A DNA stretch of 64,000 bases from Sphingopyxis macrogoltabida (lineage in GTDB: Bacteria > Pseudomonadota > Alphaproteobacteria > Sphingomonadales > Sphingomonadaceae): positions 2,914,501 to 2,978,500 of the forward strand of contig NZ_CP009429.1 in the NCBI RefSeq assembly GCF_001314325.1, given 5' to 3'. Positions within the stretch are counted from its first letter, which is position 1, and every line of letters begins with the position of its first letter. The notes below the pieces were generated by a model. That model did no database searches, was not told the DNA's origin, and saw only the letters and a list, made by a program, of their open reading frames with translations. Position numbers and translations under genes: made by a program. This document shows positions 33,562 to 42,558 of the stretch, in pieces.

Positions 33562-36048
33562 TCATTTCGCGGCTGGCGGACAGGGCAGATTCTCCCCGAC
33601 CGCCTCGACATTCGCATTCAGCAGCGTCACCGCCAGCCCCTTGTCGCCGCCGAGCGTCACCGCATGGGCGACACGCGTCAGATCGGCGCCCGCGTCGGCG
33701 AAGCAGCGCAGCGGCAGCTTGATCGTCGAAACCTGCTCCTTCGGCGCGGCGCTGACCAGCGCAGAAATGTCGAACGCCGGGCCGCCGAGCGCGATACTGA
33801 CCGGCCCCTGCCCGACCGCGTCGACACGCCAGTCGAGACGCAGCGCGAAACTGTTATTGAGCTGGCGCGACAGGTCGGCGTTGGGGCCCGACAGGGTGAA
33901 CGATGCCGGGCCGTTCCAGACGAAGCTCTTGCCGTCCTCCTGCGCCTTCACGTCGACCGAGCGCGTCTTCAGCAGGCCATAGCTGCTGTCGACCGGTGCC
34001 GATCCGACTTGCCGCGATCCGCCCGCATCGACGATCGACAAGGTCCACGGCGCGCGCGCGCGGCCGCCGCTGAAGAATTTTTCGACATTGAGCATACCGG
34101 CGATGTCGACGCCGGGCGCTTCAGGCAACTGCGGCACCGCGGTCTTGTCGCCATAGGCCAGCCCATAACCGACCGCGAACTGCGGCTTTTCGACCGGCGA
34201 ACGTGCGTCGGCGGGCCAGGCGAAGGGCAGCTTGCCGGTAAAACCGCGCGCCGTCTTGCCGCCCTTGCCCGCAACCAGCACATCGGCGATGCCGGCCGCC
34301 TGCGATCCGGGCAGCCAGCCGGCCACAAAGGCATCGGCGGCATTGATCTCGGGGTTGGTGAACAGCGGCCGCCCCGACAGGAACAGCGCCACGACCGGGA
34401 TGCCCGCCGCCTTCAGTTTCTTGAGCGTCGCGAGATCCTTCGCCTCCGCCGGCTGGTAATCGAGCGTCGGGACATCGCCCTGGAATTCGGCATAGGGCTC
34501 CTCGCCGAATACGACGATCGCGACATCGGGCTTTTCGGTGAAGCTGCCGTCGGCCGAGAGCGTGGCCTTGCCGCCCGCCTCGCCGACCGCCTTGTTCAGC
34601 GCTTCCCAGATCGTCTGGCCGTTCGGAAAGTCGGCGTGGGTCACGTCGGTTCCCTGCCAACTGATCGTCCAGCCGCCCGACTGCATCGCCATATTGTCGG
34701 CGCCCGGCCCCGCGACGAGCAACTTCGCGCCGGGCTTGATCGGCAGAACGCTACCATTATTCTTGAGCAGAACCAGCGATTTGGCGACCGCTTCGCGCGC
34801 GACTTCAAGATGTGCGGGCGCGCCCACGGCGGCAAAATCGCCGCGGCTGCCATGTCCCGCGTCGAACAGCCCGAGCTTGTATTTCACCCGCAGGATGCGC
34901 CGCACCGCATCGTCGAGCCGCGCCGCGGAAATCCGGCCGTCCTTCGCCTGCGCCAGCGTCGTCTCGTACAGCCCCTTCCAGCTATCGGGCGCCATGAACA
35001 TGTCGAGCCCGGCGTTGATCGACTGGGCGCAGTCGGTGACGCTGCATCCGGCGACCTGCCCATGCCCGTTCCAGTCGCCAACGACGAAGCCGGCAAAGCC
35101 CATCTTGTCCTTGAGCGCGTCGGTGAGCAGCCCCTTGTTGCCGTGGTGCTTGATCCCCTGCCAGCTCGAAAAGCTTGCCATGACGGTGAGCGCCCCGGCA
35201 TCGATCGCGGCTGGATAGCCCTGTGCGTGCTTGGCGATCAGCTCCTGCTCGTCGATCTTGGCATCGCCCTGGTCCTTGCCCTCGAACGTGCCGCCATCGG
35301 CGAGGAAATGCTTGGCTGTCGCCGCCACGTGCGTCGCATCGACCGTCTTTCCGGCCACCAGCGGCCCCTGCAGGCCGAGCACCATCGCCTTGGCATAATC
35401 GGCGATCAGTTTCGGGTCGGCGGCATAGCCTTCATAGCTGCGGCCCCAGCGCAAATCCTGCGGGACCGCCAGCGTCGGCGCGAAAGTCCATTCGATGCCG
35501 CTACCCGCAATCTCGGCCGCCGTCACGGCGCCGATCCGCTGGATCAACTCGGGATCACGCGCTGCGCCGAGCCCGATATTGTGCGGAAACAGCGTCGCGC
35601 CGGGGATATTATTATGTCCGTGGACGGCATCGACGCCGAAGATGATCGGGATCGCCACGCCATTCGCCTGCGGGCGCAGTGACACCGCGCGAAACTCGCC
35701 GACCAGTTTCGCCCAGTCGGCGGCACTCGACCGCTCGTTGCCGTTCGGGCCGCTATTGCCGCCGGCGAGGATCGAACCGAGCGGATAGGTTTCGAGGTCT
35801 TTGGGCGTGATCGTGCTGATATCGCCCTGCACGAGCTGGCCGACCTTCTGCTCGACCGTCATCTTCGCGATCAGCGCATCGATCGCCGCTTCGGTCTTCG
35901 CATCGGTGATCGCCGCGGGGCTCTTGGCCGCAGGCCAGAGTTCGGGATGGACGGCCGCGGCCTCGGTGCCCGCCTGCTCCGGCGCCGTCGCCAGTGCGGT
36001 GCCTGCCAACAGCAGCATGCTCGCCACAGCTATCGCCTGTCGCCGCAT
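33562..36048 (-). CDS. GH3 beta-glucosidase/exo-glucanase, secreted
   Basis: An 828-residue protein with a signal peptide (MRRQAIAVASMLLLAGTALA). The GH3 N-terminal barrel holds KHF (246-248) and the nucleophile aspartate D325 in FVVGDWNGHG. The C-terminal alpha/beta sandwich and a final beta-rich domain extend past residue 600, giving the ExoP-like length. ExoP-type enzymes release glucose from beta-1,3/1,4 glucan oligomers in the periplasm. The locus also has GH16, so laminarin-like glucan is a plausible substrate, though not provable here. SD GGGAGAG precedes the ATG. Confidence 0.88.
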   Translation of the reverse strand: MRRQAIAVASMLLLAGTALATAPEQAGTEAAAVHPELWPAAKSPAAITDAKTEAAIDALIAKMTVEQKVGQLVQGDISTITPKDLETYPLGSILAGGNSGPNGNERSSAADWAKLVGEFRAVSLRPQANGVAIPIIFGVDAVHGHNNIPGATLFPHNIGLGAARDPELIQRIGAVTAAEIAGSGIEWTFAPTLAVPQDLRWGRSYEGYAADPKLIADYAKAMVLGLQGPLVAGKTVDATHVAATAKHFLADGGTFEGKDQGDAKIDEQELIAKHAQGYPAAIDAGALTVMASFSSWQGIKHHGNKGLLTDALKDKMGFAGFVVGDWNGHGQVAGCSVTDCAQSINAGLDMFMAPDSWKGLYETTLAQAKDGRISAARLDDAVRRILRVKYKLGLFDAGHGSRGDFAAVGAPAHLEVAREAVAKSLVLLKNNGSVLPIKPGAKLLVAGPGADNMAMQSGGWTISWQGTDVTHADFPNGQTIWEALNKAVGEAGGKATLSADGSFTEKPDVAIVVFGEEPYAEFQGDVPTLDYQPAEAKDLATLKKLKAAGIPVVALFLSGRPLFTNPEINAADAFVAGWLPGSQAAGIADVLVAGKGGKTARGFTGKLPFAWPADARSPVEKPQFAVGYGLAYGDKTAVPQLPEAPGVDIAGMLNVEKFFSGGRARAPWTLSIVDAGGSRQVGSAPVDSSYGLLKTRSVDVKAQEDGKSFVWNGPASFTLSGPNADLSRQLNNSFALRLDWRVDAVGQGPVSIALGGPAFDISALVSAAPKEQVSTIKLPLRCFADAGADLTRVAHAVTLGGDKGLAVTLLNANVEAVGENLPCPPAAK

Positions 36049-36068
36049 AATCTCTCCCGATCCTCATT

Positions 36069-36083
36069 ATGTGAACGTTATCA
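36069..36083. promoter_or_regulatory. LacI-type operator upstream of the GH3-transporter operon
   Basis: ATGTGAACGTTATCA, with core AACGTT, sits 21 bases upstream of the GH3 start. Its first 14 bases are identical to a site in the TonB-receptor promoter at 47258-47271. The right half (GTTATCA) matches the palindrome TGATAACGTTATCA, typical of LacI-family operators. Confidence 0.7.
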
Positions 36084-36127
36084 AACGCTCCTCTCGCATA
36101 GCCCCGAGGTGAAATCAAGCGGTTGTT

Positions 36128-37333
36128 TCAGGCGGACCGCGGGCGCTGGGGCATCGTCGCGAGCAACAGCACTGCAACGCTCGTCAGCGCGGCGAGCAGC
36201 AGGAACAGCGCATCGAAGCCGAAGCCGGGGACGAGCGAAATTGTCAGCCAGGGCATGATCAGCGACGGCACGGTGTTGGTCAGGTTGAAGATGCCGAGAT
36301 CGCGGGCGCGATGTTCGGGGCGCGGCAGGATGCGCAAGGTCTGGCTGGTGTGCAGCGACAGAAAGACGGTCGTCGCGATGCCGAAGACGAGATAGCTCGC
36401 CTTGGCAAGATCGGGCGTCGCCGACAGCGCCATCCCGACCATACCGATAGCCGAAACCGCCGCAGCGAGAACGAGCGGGCGAAAGGGCCGGTCGTGGCGG
36501 TCGGCCCAGCGCCCCGCCACCAATGCGATCGGCACCGCGAGCGTCAACGCGAAGCTGAAGATACGCGCCTTTTCATTGTCGTGCATAGCCGGATCGATCG
36601 ACCGGAACCAGAAATAGAGATAGGCGAACAACGCCGCCTCGGCGATCTGGACCAGCAGCCGGGCGAGCCACATCCGCACCGCAGGGCCCGTCGGACGCGC
36701 CGCGCGACCGTCCGCGACGACGGCCGGGGCCGGCGCGCCAAGTTCGGGAAAGGCGCGCGGCCGGCCGAGCAGCAGCACCGGCAGTACCGCCGCGGCGACC
36801 AGCGCAGCGATCAGCGCCAGCCGGTCATTCGCCGACACCAGCCCCGGCAGCGTCACCAGCGCCCCCGACCAGGCGCCGAGGGCTGGCGAGAAGGCGAGGA
36901 GCCCGCCGAGCAGCCCCTTCTGATCGTCGGGGACGCAATCGCCCGCCCATGCGGCAAGCGGACCGAGGATCATGTTCAGAGCCAGTTGCCAGGCGACGAT
37001 CAGGCCGACGAGCGTCGTCACATCGTCCGCCAGCGGCATCGCGATCAGCAATCCGATGGTAAGTGCAAGGCCGGCGGCCACCCAAGGCCTCCGGCTCTGC
37101 GTCCGGTCGCTCAGCCAGCCGAACACAATCCCGCCGACGCTCGCGGCAACCGCACCGAAGAAAGTGACATAGCCGAGCGATTGCACGTCGGCCGCACCCG
37201 CGAGCCCGCTCATCCGCGCGGGCAGCCAGATCGTCAGAAAGGGGACATAGGCGATCGCACCGCCGGCCGAAGCGAGCGCATAGAGCAGCAGAAAGCGGAT
37301 TGACTGGCGGCGCGCGACGCCCGTGTCAGTCAT
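36128..37333 (-). CDS. MFS transporter, sugar-associated
   Basis: A 401-residue protein with 12 predicted membrane segments and the MFS loop motif GWLSDRTQSRRP (about 72-83). It starts inside the last 8 bases of the LacI gene and is the last gene of the long receptor-halogenase-GH16-LacI operon. It is not FucP-like, so it is a second permease of the locus, perhaps for a different oligomer size. The substrate is inferred from context only. Confidence 0.75.
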   Translation of the reverse strand: MTDTGVARRQSIRFLLLYALASAGGAIAYVPFLTIWLPARMSGLAGAADVQSLGYVTFFGAVAASVGGIVFGWLSDRTQSRRPWVAAGLALTIGLLIAMPLADDVTTLVGLIVAWQLALNMILGPLAAWAGDCVPDDQKGLLGGLLAFSPALGAWSGALVTLPGLVSANDRLALIAALVAAAVLPVLLLGRPRAFPELGAPAPAVVADGRAARPTGPAVRMWLARLLVQIAEAALFAYLYFWFRSIDPAMHDNEKARIFSFALTLAVPIALVAGRWADRHDRPFRPLVLAAAVSAIGMVGMALSATPDLAKASYLVFGIATTVFLSLHTSQTLRILPRPEHRARDLGIFNLTNTVPSLIMPWLTISLVPGFGFDALFLLLAALTSVAVLLLATMPQRPRSA

Positions 37334-38393
37334 TGCGATCCGCTGGCAGGGCCGCCGTCGAACCGCGCTGGACGAGGCTGCCCTTGACCACCGTCGGCTT
37401 GTCGGGACGCGGTCCGCCGCGCTGCGCCGCGATGATCAGTTCGACCGCGCGCGAGACGGTATCGGCGACCGGCTGGTCGACCGCGGTCAGCGGCGGCTGG
37501 GTAAAGCGCACGATCGGGGTATTGTCGAAACTGACGATCGACAGGTCGCGCGGCACGTCGAGACCGCGCGCCCGCGCCACTTCGAGCGTCGCGAGCGCCA
37601 TCTGGTCGTTGCTCGCGATGATCGCGGTCGGGCGGTCGCCACCGTCCAGCAGCTTCGCCGCCGCGGCCTCGCCCGAAGCAAAACCGAAATCCCCCTCGGC
37701 AAGCAGGCCGTCGGTGGCCAACCCGGCTTCGGCCATCGCCGCCCGCCAGCCGTCGACGCGCCACCCGCTCAGATTATATTCCGACGATCCGGCGATGAAG
37801 CCGATGCGTTTGTGCCCCAGGTCGATCAGGTGCCGCGTCGCGAGTTCGGCCGAGCCCTCATCGTCCATCGTTAACGCAATGCCGGCCTCGCCGCCGAGCG
37901 AGCCGATGCGCGCGAAGGGGATTTTCTGGTGATGGAGCAGCCCCACGATCTGCACATTGTCGGAGTGCGGCGGAGTCAGGATCACGCCGTCGGGCTGCAA
38001 CGCGGCGATCGTCGCGCGCAACTCGCGTTCGACATGGTCGCTGTGCGTGTCGACCAGTTCGAAGATCATCCGGTAACCAAGTTCGGCGCATTTGAGCATC
38101 CCGCCGAGCAGCATCTGGTCGACCCAGTCGACCCCCTGCCGCCCGCGCCAGTCGGCGATCGTCCGTTCGCGGTCGTTGATCGCAAGGATCAGATAGGATC
38201 GCGAACCGCTCATCCGCTGCGCCGCGATCGACGGGACATAGCCGAGCTTGTCGATCGACGCCTGCACGCGCTCCTTCATCTCGGGACGCACATTGGGTTC
38301 GTTGTTGATGACGCGGCTCACCGTCTGCAGCGACACCCCCGCGTCGGCAGCCACATGCTTGATCGTAACCGATTGACGTCGCCGCCCCATCAT
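37326..38393 (-). CDS. LacI-family transcriptional regulator of the glycan locus
   Basis: A 355-residue protein. The helix-turn-helix and hinge appear as TIKHVAADAGVSLQTVSRVI (residues about 9-28) with NNEPNVRPEMKERV and the hinge Leu in YVPSIAAQRMSG. The periplasmic-binding-protein-like core follows with the usual FDNTPIVRFTQPPLTAV near the C-terminus. Start ATG at 38393 overlaps the GH16 stop (38390 is an equally possible start). It probably represses the receptor operon and the GH3 operon, since AACGTT operators lie at both promoters, and a sugar ligand would release it. Confidence 0.88.
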   Translation of the reverse strand: MMGRRRQSVTIKHVAADAGVSLQTVSRVINNEPNVRPEMKERVQASIDKLGYVPSIAAQRMSGSRSYLILAINDRERTIADWRGRQGVDWVDQMLLGGMLKCAELGYRMIFELVDTHSDHVERELRATIAALQPDGVILTPPHSDNVQIVGLLHHQKIPFARIGSLGGEAGIALTMDDEGSAELATRHLIDLGHKRIGFIAGSSEYNLSGWRVDGWRAAMAEAGLATDGLLAEGDFGFASGEAAAAKLLDGGDRPTAIIASNDQMALATLEVARARGLDVPRDLSIVSFDNTPIVRFTQPPLTAVDQPVADTVSRAVELIIAAQRGGPRPDKPTVVKGSLVQRGSTAALPADRND

Positions 38394-39322
38394 CTTCCCC
38401 GGTGGCTGATTGCGCTGCAATCGCTAATGGCATCGTCACCACATTGCCAGACGCGAACCCAGTCTATTTCCATAATTTTGGGATATCCGCTTTCATCAAC
38501 TCCCTTCACTCCGCGTCCTTCGGCGAGCCCGCCGCCGATGGCGAGGTTCAGAATCAGGTGAAAGGGCCGGTCGAACGGCGCCGCCGGATCGTCAGCCCCG
38601 CTCGTCGACCATTCGCTTGCGACGCGCGTGGCATAGGGCTGGCCGTCGACCGTCCAGACGATCTTTCCCTTTTCCCAAACGATGCCGAAGACATGAAATC
38701 CGTCGAGCGGTGCGGGCAGCGCCGTTTCGTCGCCCTTATGCTTGTTGTCCGGCCACGCTCCGCCGAAATGCAGGGTGCCGAGGATGCGGTTCTCGATTCC
38801 GCCGGCGCAGCTTTCGCAGCGGACGCCAAGGTTCACCGCCTCCAATATGTCGATCTCGCCCGACGCTGCCCACGGTCCATAGACGGGCCTTTCGGGCAAC
38901 ATCCAGATCGCCGGCCAGGTCCCCTGCCCCTGCGGCAATTTCGCGCGCACCTCGATCTTGCCATAGGTCCACGCCGCCCGGCCGCGCGTGACGAGGCGCG
39001 CGGAGCTATAGTCCTTCGTCGCGGTCGCTTTCGCCTTTGCGGCATCGTCGCGCTGCGACAAAGGGAAAGCCGGGCCCGTCGTCCGTTCCCGCCGCGCCGT
39101 GATGACCAGCCGGCCGTCTTCGATCGCGGCGTTGGCGGCCTTGTCGGTGTAGCATTGCCGTTCGTCATTGCCGCCGCCCCAGCAATCGACATCGAAATCC
39201 CATTTGCTCCGGTCGATGGCGGGGCCGTCGAATTCGTCCGACCACATCAGCCGCCAGCCATCCCCGGCCGATCCGGCCGCGGCGCCACTCGCCAGCAAAA
39301 GGATCGCAGCGGCAGCGGTCAT
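38390..39322 (-). CDS. GH16 endo-beta-glucanase (laminarinase-like), secreted
   Basis: A 310-residue protein. The ATG at 39322 overlaps the halogenase stop; longer in-frame start codons would spoil the signal peptide (TAAAAILLLASGAAAGSAG). The GH16 active site is GEIDILEAVN, with E156, D158 and E161, the nucleophile-acid pattern E-x-D-x-x-E. Other residues (AIWMLPE, EVRAKLPQGQGTWPAIW) fit the laminarinase/lichenase branch. It cleaves internal beta-1,3 or beta-1,3-1,4 glucan linkages, probably at the cell surface or in the periplasm, giving oligomers for the TonB receptor. Confidence 0.88.
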   Translation of the reverse strand: MTAAAAILLLASGAAAGSAGDGWRLMWSDEFDGPAIDRSKWDFDVDCWGGGNDERQCYTDKAANAAIEDGRLVITARRERTTGPAFPLSQRDDAAKAKATATKDYSSARLVTRGRAAWTYGKIEVRAKLPQGQGTWPAIWMLPERPVYGPWAASGEIDILEAVNLGVRCESCAGGIENRILGTLHFGGAWPDNKHKGDETALPAPLDGFHVFGIVWEKGKIVWTVDGQPYATRVASEWSTSGADDPAAPFDRPFHLILNLAIGGGLAEGRGVKGVDESGYPKIMEIDWVRVWQCGDDAISDCSAISHRGR

Positions 39323-40818
39323 GCCGTCGCCGGAGCCTCCGCCCCGCAATAGCGAGCGACATAGGCGTGGTGTTCGGGCAGCGTCGCGACGGTGCTCGTC
39401 ACATTGTCGCGCAGCATCTGCAGCAGCCGGTCGAGTTCGTCGTCGCGCAATTTCTCGGCGATCGGGTGATAACTTTGCGGCTCGATCCCCTGCCCCATCA
39501 TCACCTGCACCCAGCTATTCTCGGCGAACAATTCCTCATTCTTGCGGAAGACGCGGCCGGTCTCGCGGAACAGCTCGATTTTCTGCTCGAGCGAGGCGGG
39601 GATCGGCATGTTCGCGACGTGGCGCCAGAAGGGGCTGTCGCGGCGGTTGGTCGCCTTGTAATGCAGGATGACGAAGTCGCGGATTTGTTCGATGTCCAGC
39701 CGCTGCTGGTCGTTGAACTCGGCGGCGTCGCACTCGCTGACCCGGCCATTCGGCATCATGCGGATAAAGCGCAGCACCGCGCGCTGGATCAGATGCACCG
39801 TGGTCGCCTCGAGCGGCTCGACGAAGCCGCCGGCCAGCCCGACCGCGACGCAGTTGCGGAACCATTGCTTGCGCCGCACCCCGCCCCTGAACTTGATGTC
39901 GAAAGGCTCGATCCGCGGCGTGCCGACGCTCGACATCAGCCGCTCATAAGCGGCATCGCGCGACAGATAGCCGCTCGAATAGACAATTCCCGCGCCCATC
40001 CGGTGCTGTAGCGGGATGCGCCATTGCCAGCCCGCGTCGTGCGCGATCGCCTGCGTATAGGGCATCGGCGGGCCGAGATGGTCGGACTGGACCGCAATCG
40101 CGCTGTCGTTCGGCAGCCAGTGCCCCCAATCCTCGAACCCCGCGTGCAGCGCGCCGTCGATCAGCAGGCCGCGAAAGCCGGTGCAGTCGACGAACATGTC
40201 GCCCTCGATCCGCCGGTCGCCGTCGAGCAACAATGCCGCAATGTCGCCGCTCTCGCTGTCGAGTTCGACGCGGGCGATCTTGCCCTCGACACGCCGCGCG
40301 CCATCCGCCTCGGCCAGCTTGCGGAGGAAGCGGCCATAAAGCGTCGCGTCGACATGATAGGCATAGTTCATCCGTTCTTCGGGCAGATGCGCGAACTTGC
40401 CCTGCAGCCCCGCGACCAGTTCGACGCAATAATCATCATAGGATTGCGCGTGCCCGCGCGCCTTGCCGTGCAGCCAGAAATGCTGGAAACCCGCCGACCA
40501 ATGGTCCTTCCCCGACAGGCCGAAGCTGTGGAAATAGCTGTGGCCGTCGTGCTTCCAGTTGTCGAACAATATGCCGAGCTTGAAGGTCGCCTGCGCCGCC
40601 CGCATAAATTCGGGCTCGGGAATACCGAGGATGCGGTTGAAATTGACCAGCGGCGGGATTGTCGATTCCCCGACCCCGATCGTCCCGATCGCTTCGGATT
40701 CGACGAGGGTCAGGTCGACCGTGTGCCCCATCGTCCGCGCGATCGCCGCCGCCATCATCCAGCCGGCGGTACCACCGCCCGCGATCACGATACGGCGGAC
40801 GGGTTTGTCTTCATTCAT
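39319..40818 (-). CDS. Flavin-dependent tryptophan halogenase-like protein 1
   Basis: A 499-residue protein. FAD motif GGGTAGW is at 14-20. The catalytic lysine is K80 (ATFKLGILFDNW), the halogenase signature WxWxIP is intact at W264-Q-W-R-I-P269, and the PrnA E346 equivalent is E337 in EPLEATT. These residues suggest an active halogenase, not just a fold relative. Related proteins in TonB-receptor operons (BrvH from Brevundimonas) halogenate indole. No flavin reductase is next door, so FADH2 must come from elsewhere. Substrate and reason for being in a glycan locus are unknown. Confidence 0.82.
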   Translation of the reverse strand: MNEDKPVRRIVIAGGGTAGWMMAAAIARTMGHTVDLTLVESEAIGTIGVGESTIPPLVNFNRILGIPEPEFMRAAQATFKLGILFDNWKHDGHSYFHSFGLSGKDHWSAGFQHFWLHGKARGHAQSYDDYCVELVAGLQGKFAHLPEERMNYAYHVDATLYGRFLRKLAEADGARRVEGKIARVELDSESGDIAALLLDGDRRIEGDMFVDCTGFRGLLIDGALHAGFEDWGHWLPNDSAIAVQSDHLGPPMPYTQAIAHDAGWQWRIPLQHRMGAGIVYSSGYLSRDAAYERLMSSVGTPRIEPFDIKFRGGVRRKQWFRNCVAVGLAGGFVEPLEATTVHLIQRAVLRFIRMMPNGRVSECDAAEFNDQQRLDIEQIRDFVILHYKATNRRDSPFWRHVANMPIPASLEQKIELFRETGRVFRKNEELFAENSWVQVMMGQGIEPQSYHPIAEKLRDDELDRLLQMLRDNVTSTVATLPEHHAYVARYCGAEAPATA

Positions 40819-41846
40819 CGGCTGAGCATCCTTAACAGAAAAGCCCGCAGCCGCCCCGCACTCTCGGGAGTGAGCGGGGCCAATATGCCGCGGGCCGGTT
40901 CGGGAATATGGTCGGTCACATGCGCGCCATTGTCGAAGACATAATGGTCGAACATCACGCGCCAGATCGCCTTATCGGCGTCGGGCAGGTCGCGGATCGC
41001 GAGGATCGCGTGATGGAGCGCGTCCTGCGGCTGGCCGAGCCAGGCCGGGCTGCGCCGCCACCAGTAATTGACCAGCACATTGAAATCTTCGAGCCCCTCG
41101 ACATGGTGCCACCACATCGACGGGATGAAGATCGCGTCACCGGGTTCGAGCTCGACGGTCTGCGCCGCGGCGAGCGCGTCGACAAAGCGCGGGTGCGCGG
41201 CGAGGTCGGGCGCATCGAAATCGACCATGCTGACCACCCGTCCGGCGGGGGTATTGTCGATCGGGCCCAGATAAAGGTTCGAAAACTGGTGCGGCGGGAA
41301 CAGCGTGAAGCGGCGGCGGCCGACTGCGCAGCACGCAAGATTGTCGGGAAAATCATTGTGCGCCGCGATCCTGGTCCGGGTCCCGATCCAGATGCTTTTC
41401 AGCAGATCGCGCGCGCCAAGGTCGATCCGGTTCGCTTCGTCGAGCCCGTCGAAATGCGACGGGATATCGATCGAGGCCAGGTAGACGGTGCGGATGTCGC
41501 CAAGCTCTTCAGCCTTGTCGAGCCCGGCGAAGATATCGCCGAGCTTGCCCGTCCCGACGCGGAAATTCATCGCCATGTCGGCGTCGTAGAACAGCCGCCC
41601 GTCGTGCCCCGGCGGGCCGATAGAGACCTTGAACGCGCGGTCGCGGGCGTGATCGAGCAGGTAGCGCCGCGCCGCCCGCGCCCCCTCTCTGCCCGCCGCG
41701 ACCAGCGGCCAGTCGGCGACGAGTCCGCGCAGGACAAAGGGCTCGCGCGCGCCTTCCAGCAACGCGTCGAGCCCTGCCCCCTTATCCCATAGCCGCTCGG
41801 GCACCGGCGCGATGCGCTCGTAAATGGGCGTATTGCGTTCAGCCAC
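40815..41846 (-). CDS. JmjC/cupin-like (cupin_8) hydroxylase-type protein
   Basis: A 343-residue protein. The iron-binding HxD is in AAHNDFPDNLACCAVGRRRF (residues about 159-180), with the distal His in WWHHVEGL, the pattern of cupin_8/JmjC 2-oxoglutarate oxygenases. It would hydroxylate a protein or small molecule. Starts and stops overlap its neighbours (SapC and halogenase 1) by 8 and 4 bases. Similar genes recur with halogenase, SapC and TonB receptors in Caulobacterales and Sphingomonadales, but the biochemical role is not established. Confidence 0.75.
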   Translation of the reverse strand: MAERNTPIYERIAPVPERLWDKGAGLDALLEGAREPFVLRGLVADWPLVAAGREGARAARRYLLDHARDRAFKVSIGPPGHDGRLFYDADMAMNFRVGTGKLGDIFAGLDKAEELGDIRTVYLASIDIPSHFDGLDEANRIDLGARDLLKSIWIGTRTRIAAHNDFPDNLACCAVGRRRFTLFPPHQFSNLYLGPIDNTPAGRVVSMVDFDAPDLAAHPRFVDALAAAQTVELEPGDAIFIPSMWWHHVEGLEDFNVLVNYWWRRSPAWLGQPQDALHHAILAIRDLPDADKAIWRVMFDHYVFDNGAHVTDHIPEPARGILAPLTPESAGRLRAFLLRMLSR

Positions 41847-42558
41847 TGGCGAGCCTGCGGTTCTTTCGCGCGACGAGCGCCGAAAGCTGCGACAGCGATG
41901 CCAGCGCCATGAAAATGGGCATCAGATGCCCGTCGGCATGCAGGCGCGCCAGCGCCCCGGCGTCGAGCGCCTGCAGCTTCGTCTCGTCGATGATGTGAAA
42001 GCCGACGAGCGAATGGAGCGAACCGTCGTCGAGCGTCACCTCGAGGCTGAACGGTTCGAGCAGGTCGTGCTCGCGCAGCGCAGCGAAAAACGCACCGCTG
42101 GCCCGGTAACCGTCGTCGAGGTCGCCCATCCGCTCGGCAATATCCTCGAGATAGGGCGTCGGACCGCCCTCGGCGTCGAACAGGCGGACGCCTTCACCGC
42201 CTGCGGCGATACGCGGGTGGTCGAGGTCGATATGCACCTGACCCGGCCCGTCGCCGCTCGCCGGGCGCCCGATCAGGAAGGGCTGGATCGCCAGCGACCA
42301 AGGGCGATAGCGCGCATCCCAGCGGCCGCCTTCCAGGAAAAGATTTTCGGCCGGTTCAAAACCGAACAGCGCCAGCGCGGTAAAATCGTCGCGCCCGGTC
42401 TCGCGCCGGAACAGGATCGGGAAATGGCCCTGTACGCTGCGAAACTCGCTCGGCACGGTCAGCGTCGCCATCACCCCGTCGCCCAGTTCCGCCGCGGCAT
42501 TGGCGCGGACGCGCAGGTCGCGATGGCTGTTGCTGTCGAGGACGGCGTGATGGGTCAT
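41839..42558 (-). CDS. SapC family protein
   Basis: A 239-residue protein. The ATG at 42558 overlaps the halogenase 2 stop; a longer ORF from 42876 lies within that gene. It resembles SapC proteins of alphaproteobacteria ([19 protein letters not shown] near the N-terminus; [17 protein letters not shown] toward the end). The name comes from a surface-layer-associated protein; the molecular function is not known. No signal peptide or membrane segment is visible. It is part of the coupled operon between two halogenase-like genes. Confidence 0.75.
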   Translation of the reverse strand: MTHHAVLDSNSHRDLRVRANAAAELGDGVMATLTVPSEFRSVQGHFPILFRRETGRDDFTALALFGFEPAENLFLEGGRWDARYRPWSLAIQPFLIGRPASGDGPGQVHIDLDHPRIAAGGEGVRLFDAEGGPTPYLEDIAERMGDLDDGYRASGAFFAALREHDLLEPFSLEVTLDDGSLHSLVGFHIIDETKLQALDAGALARLHADGHLMPIFMALASLSQLSALVARKNRRLASG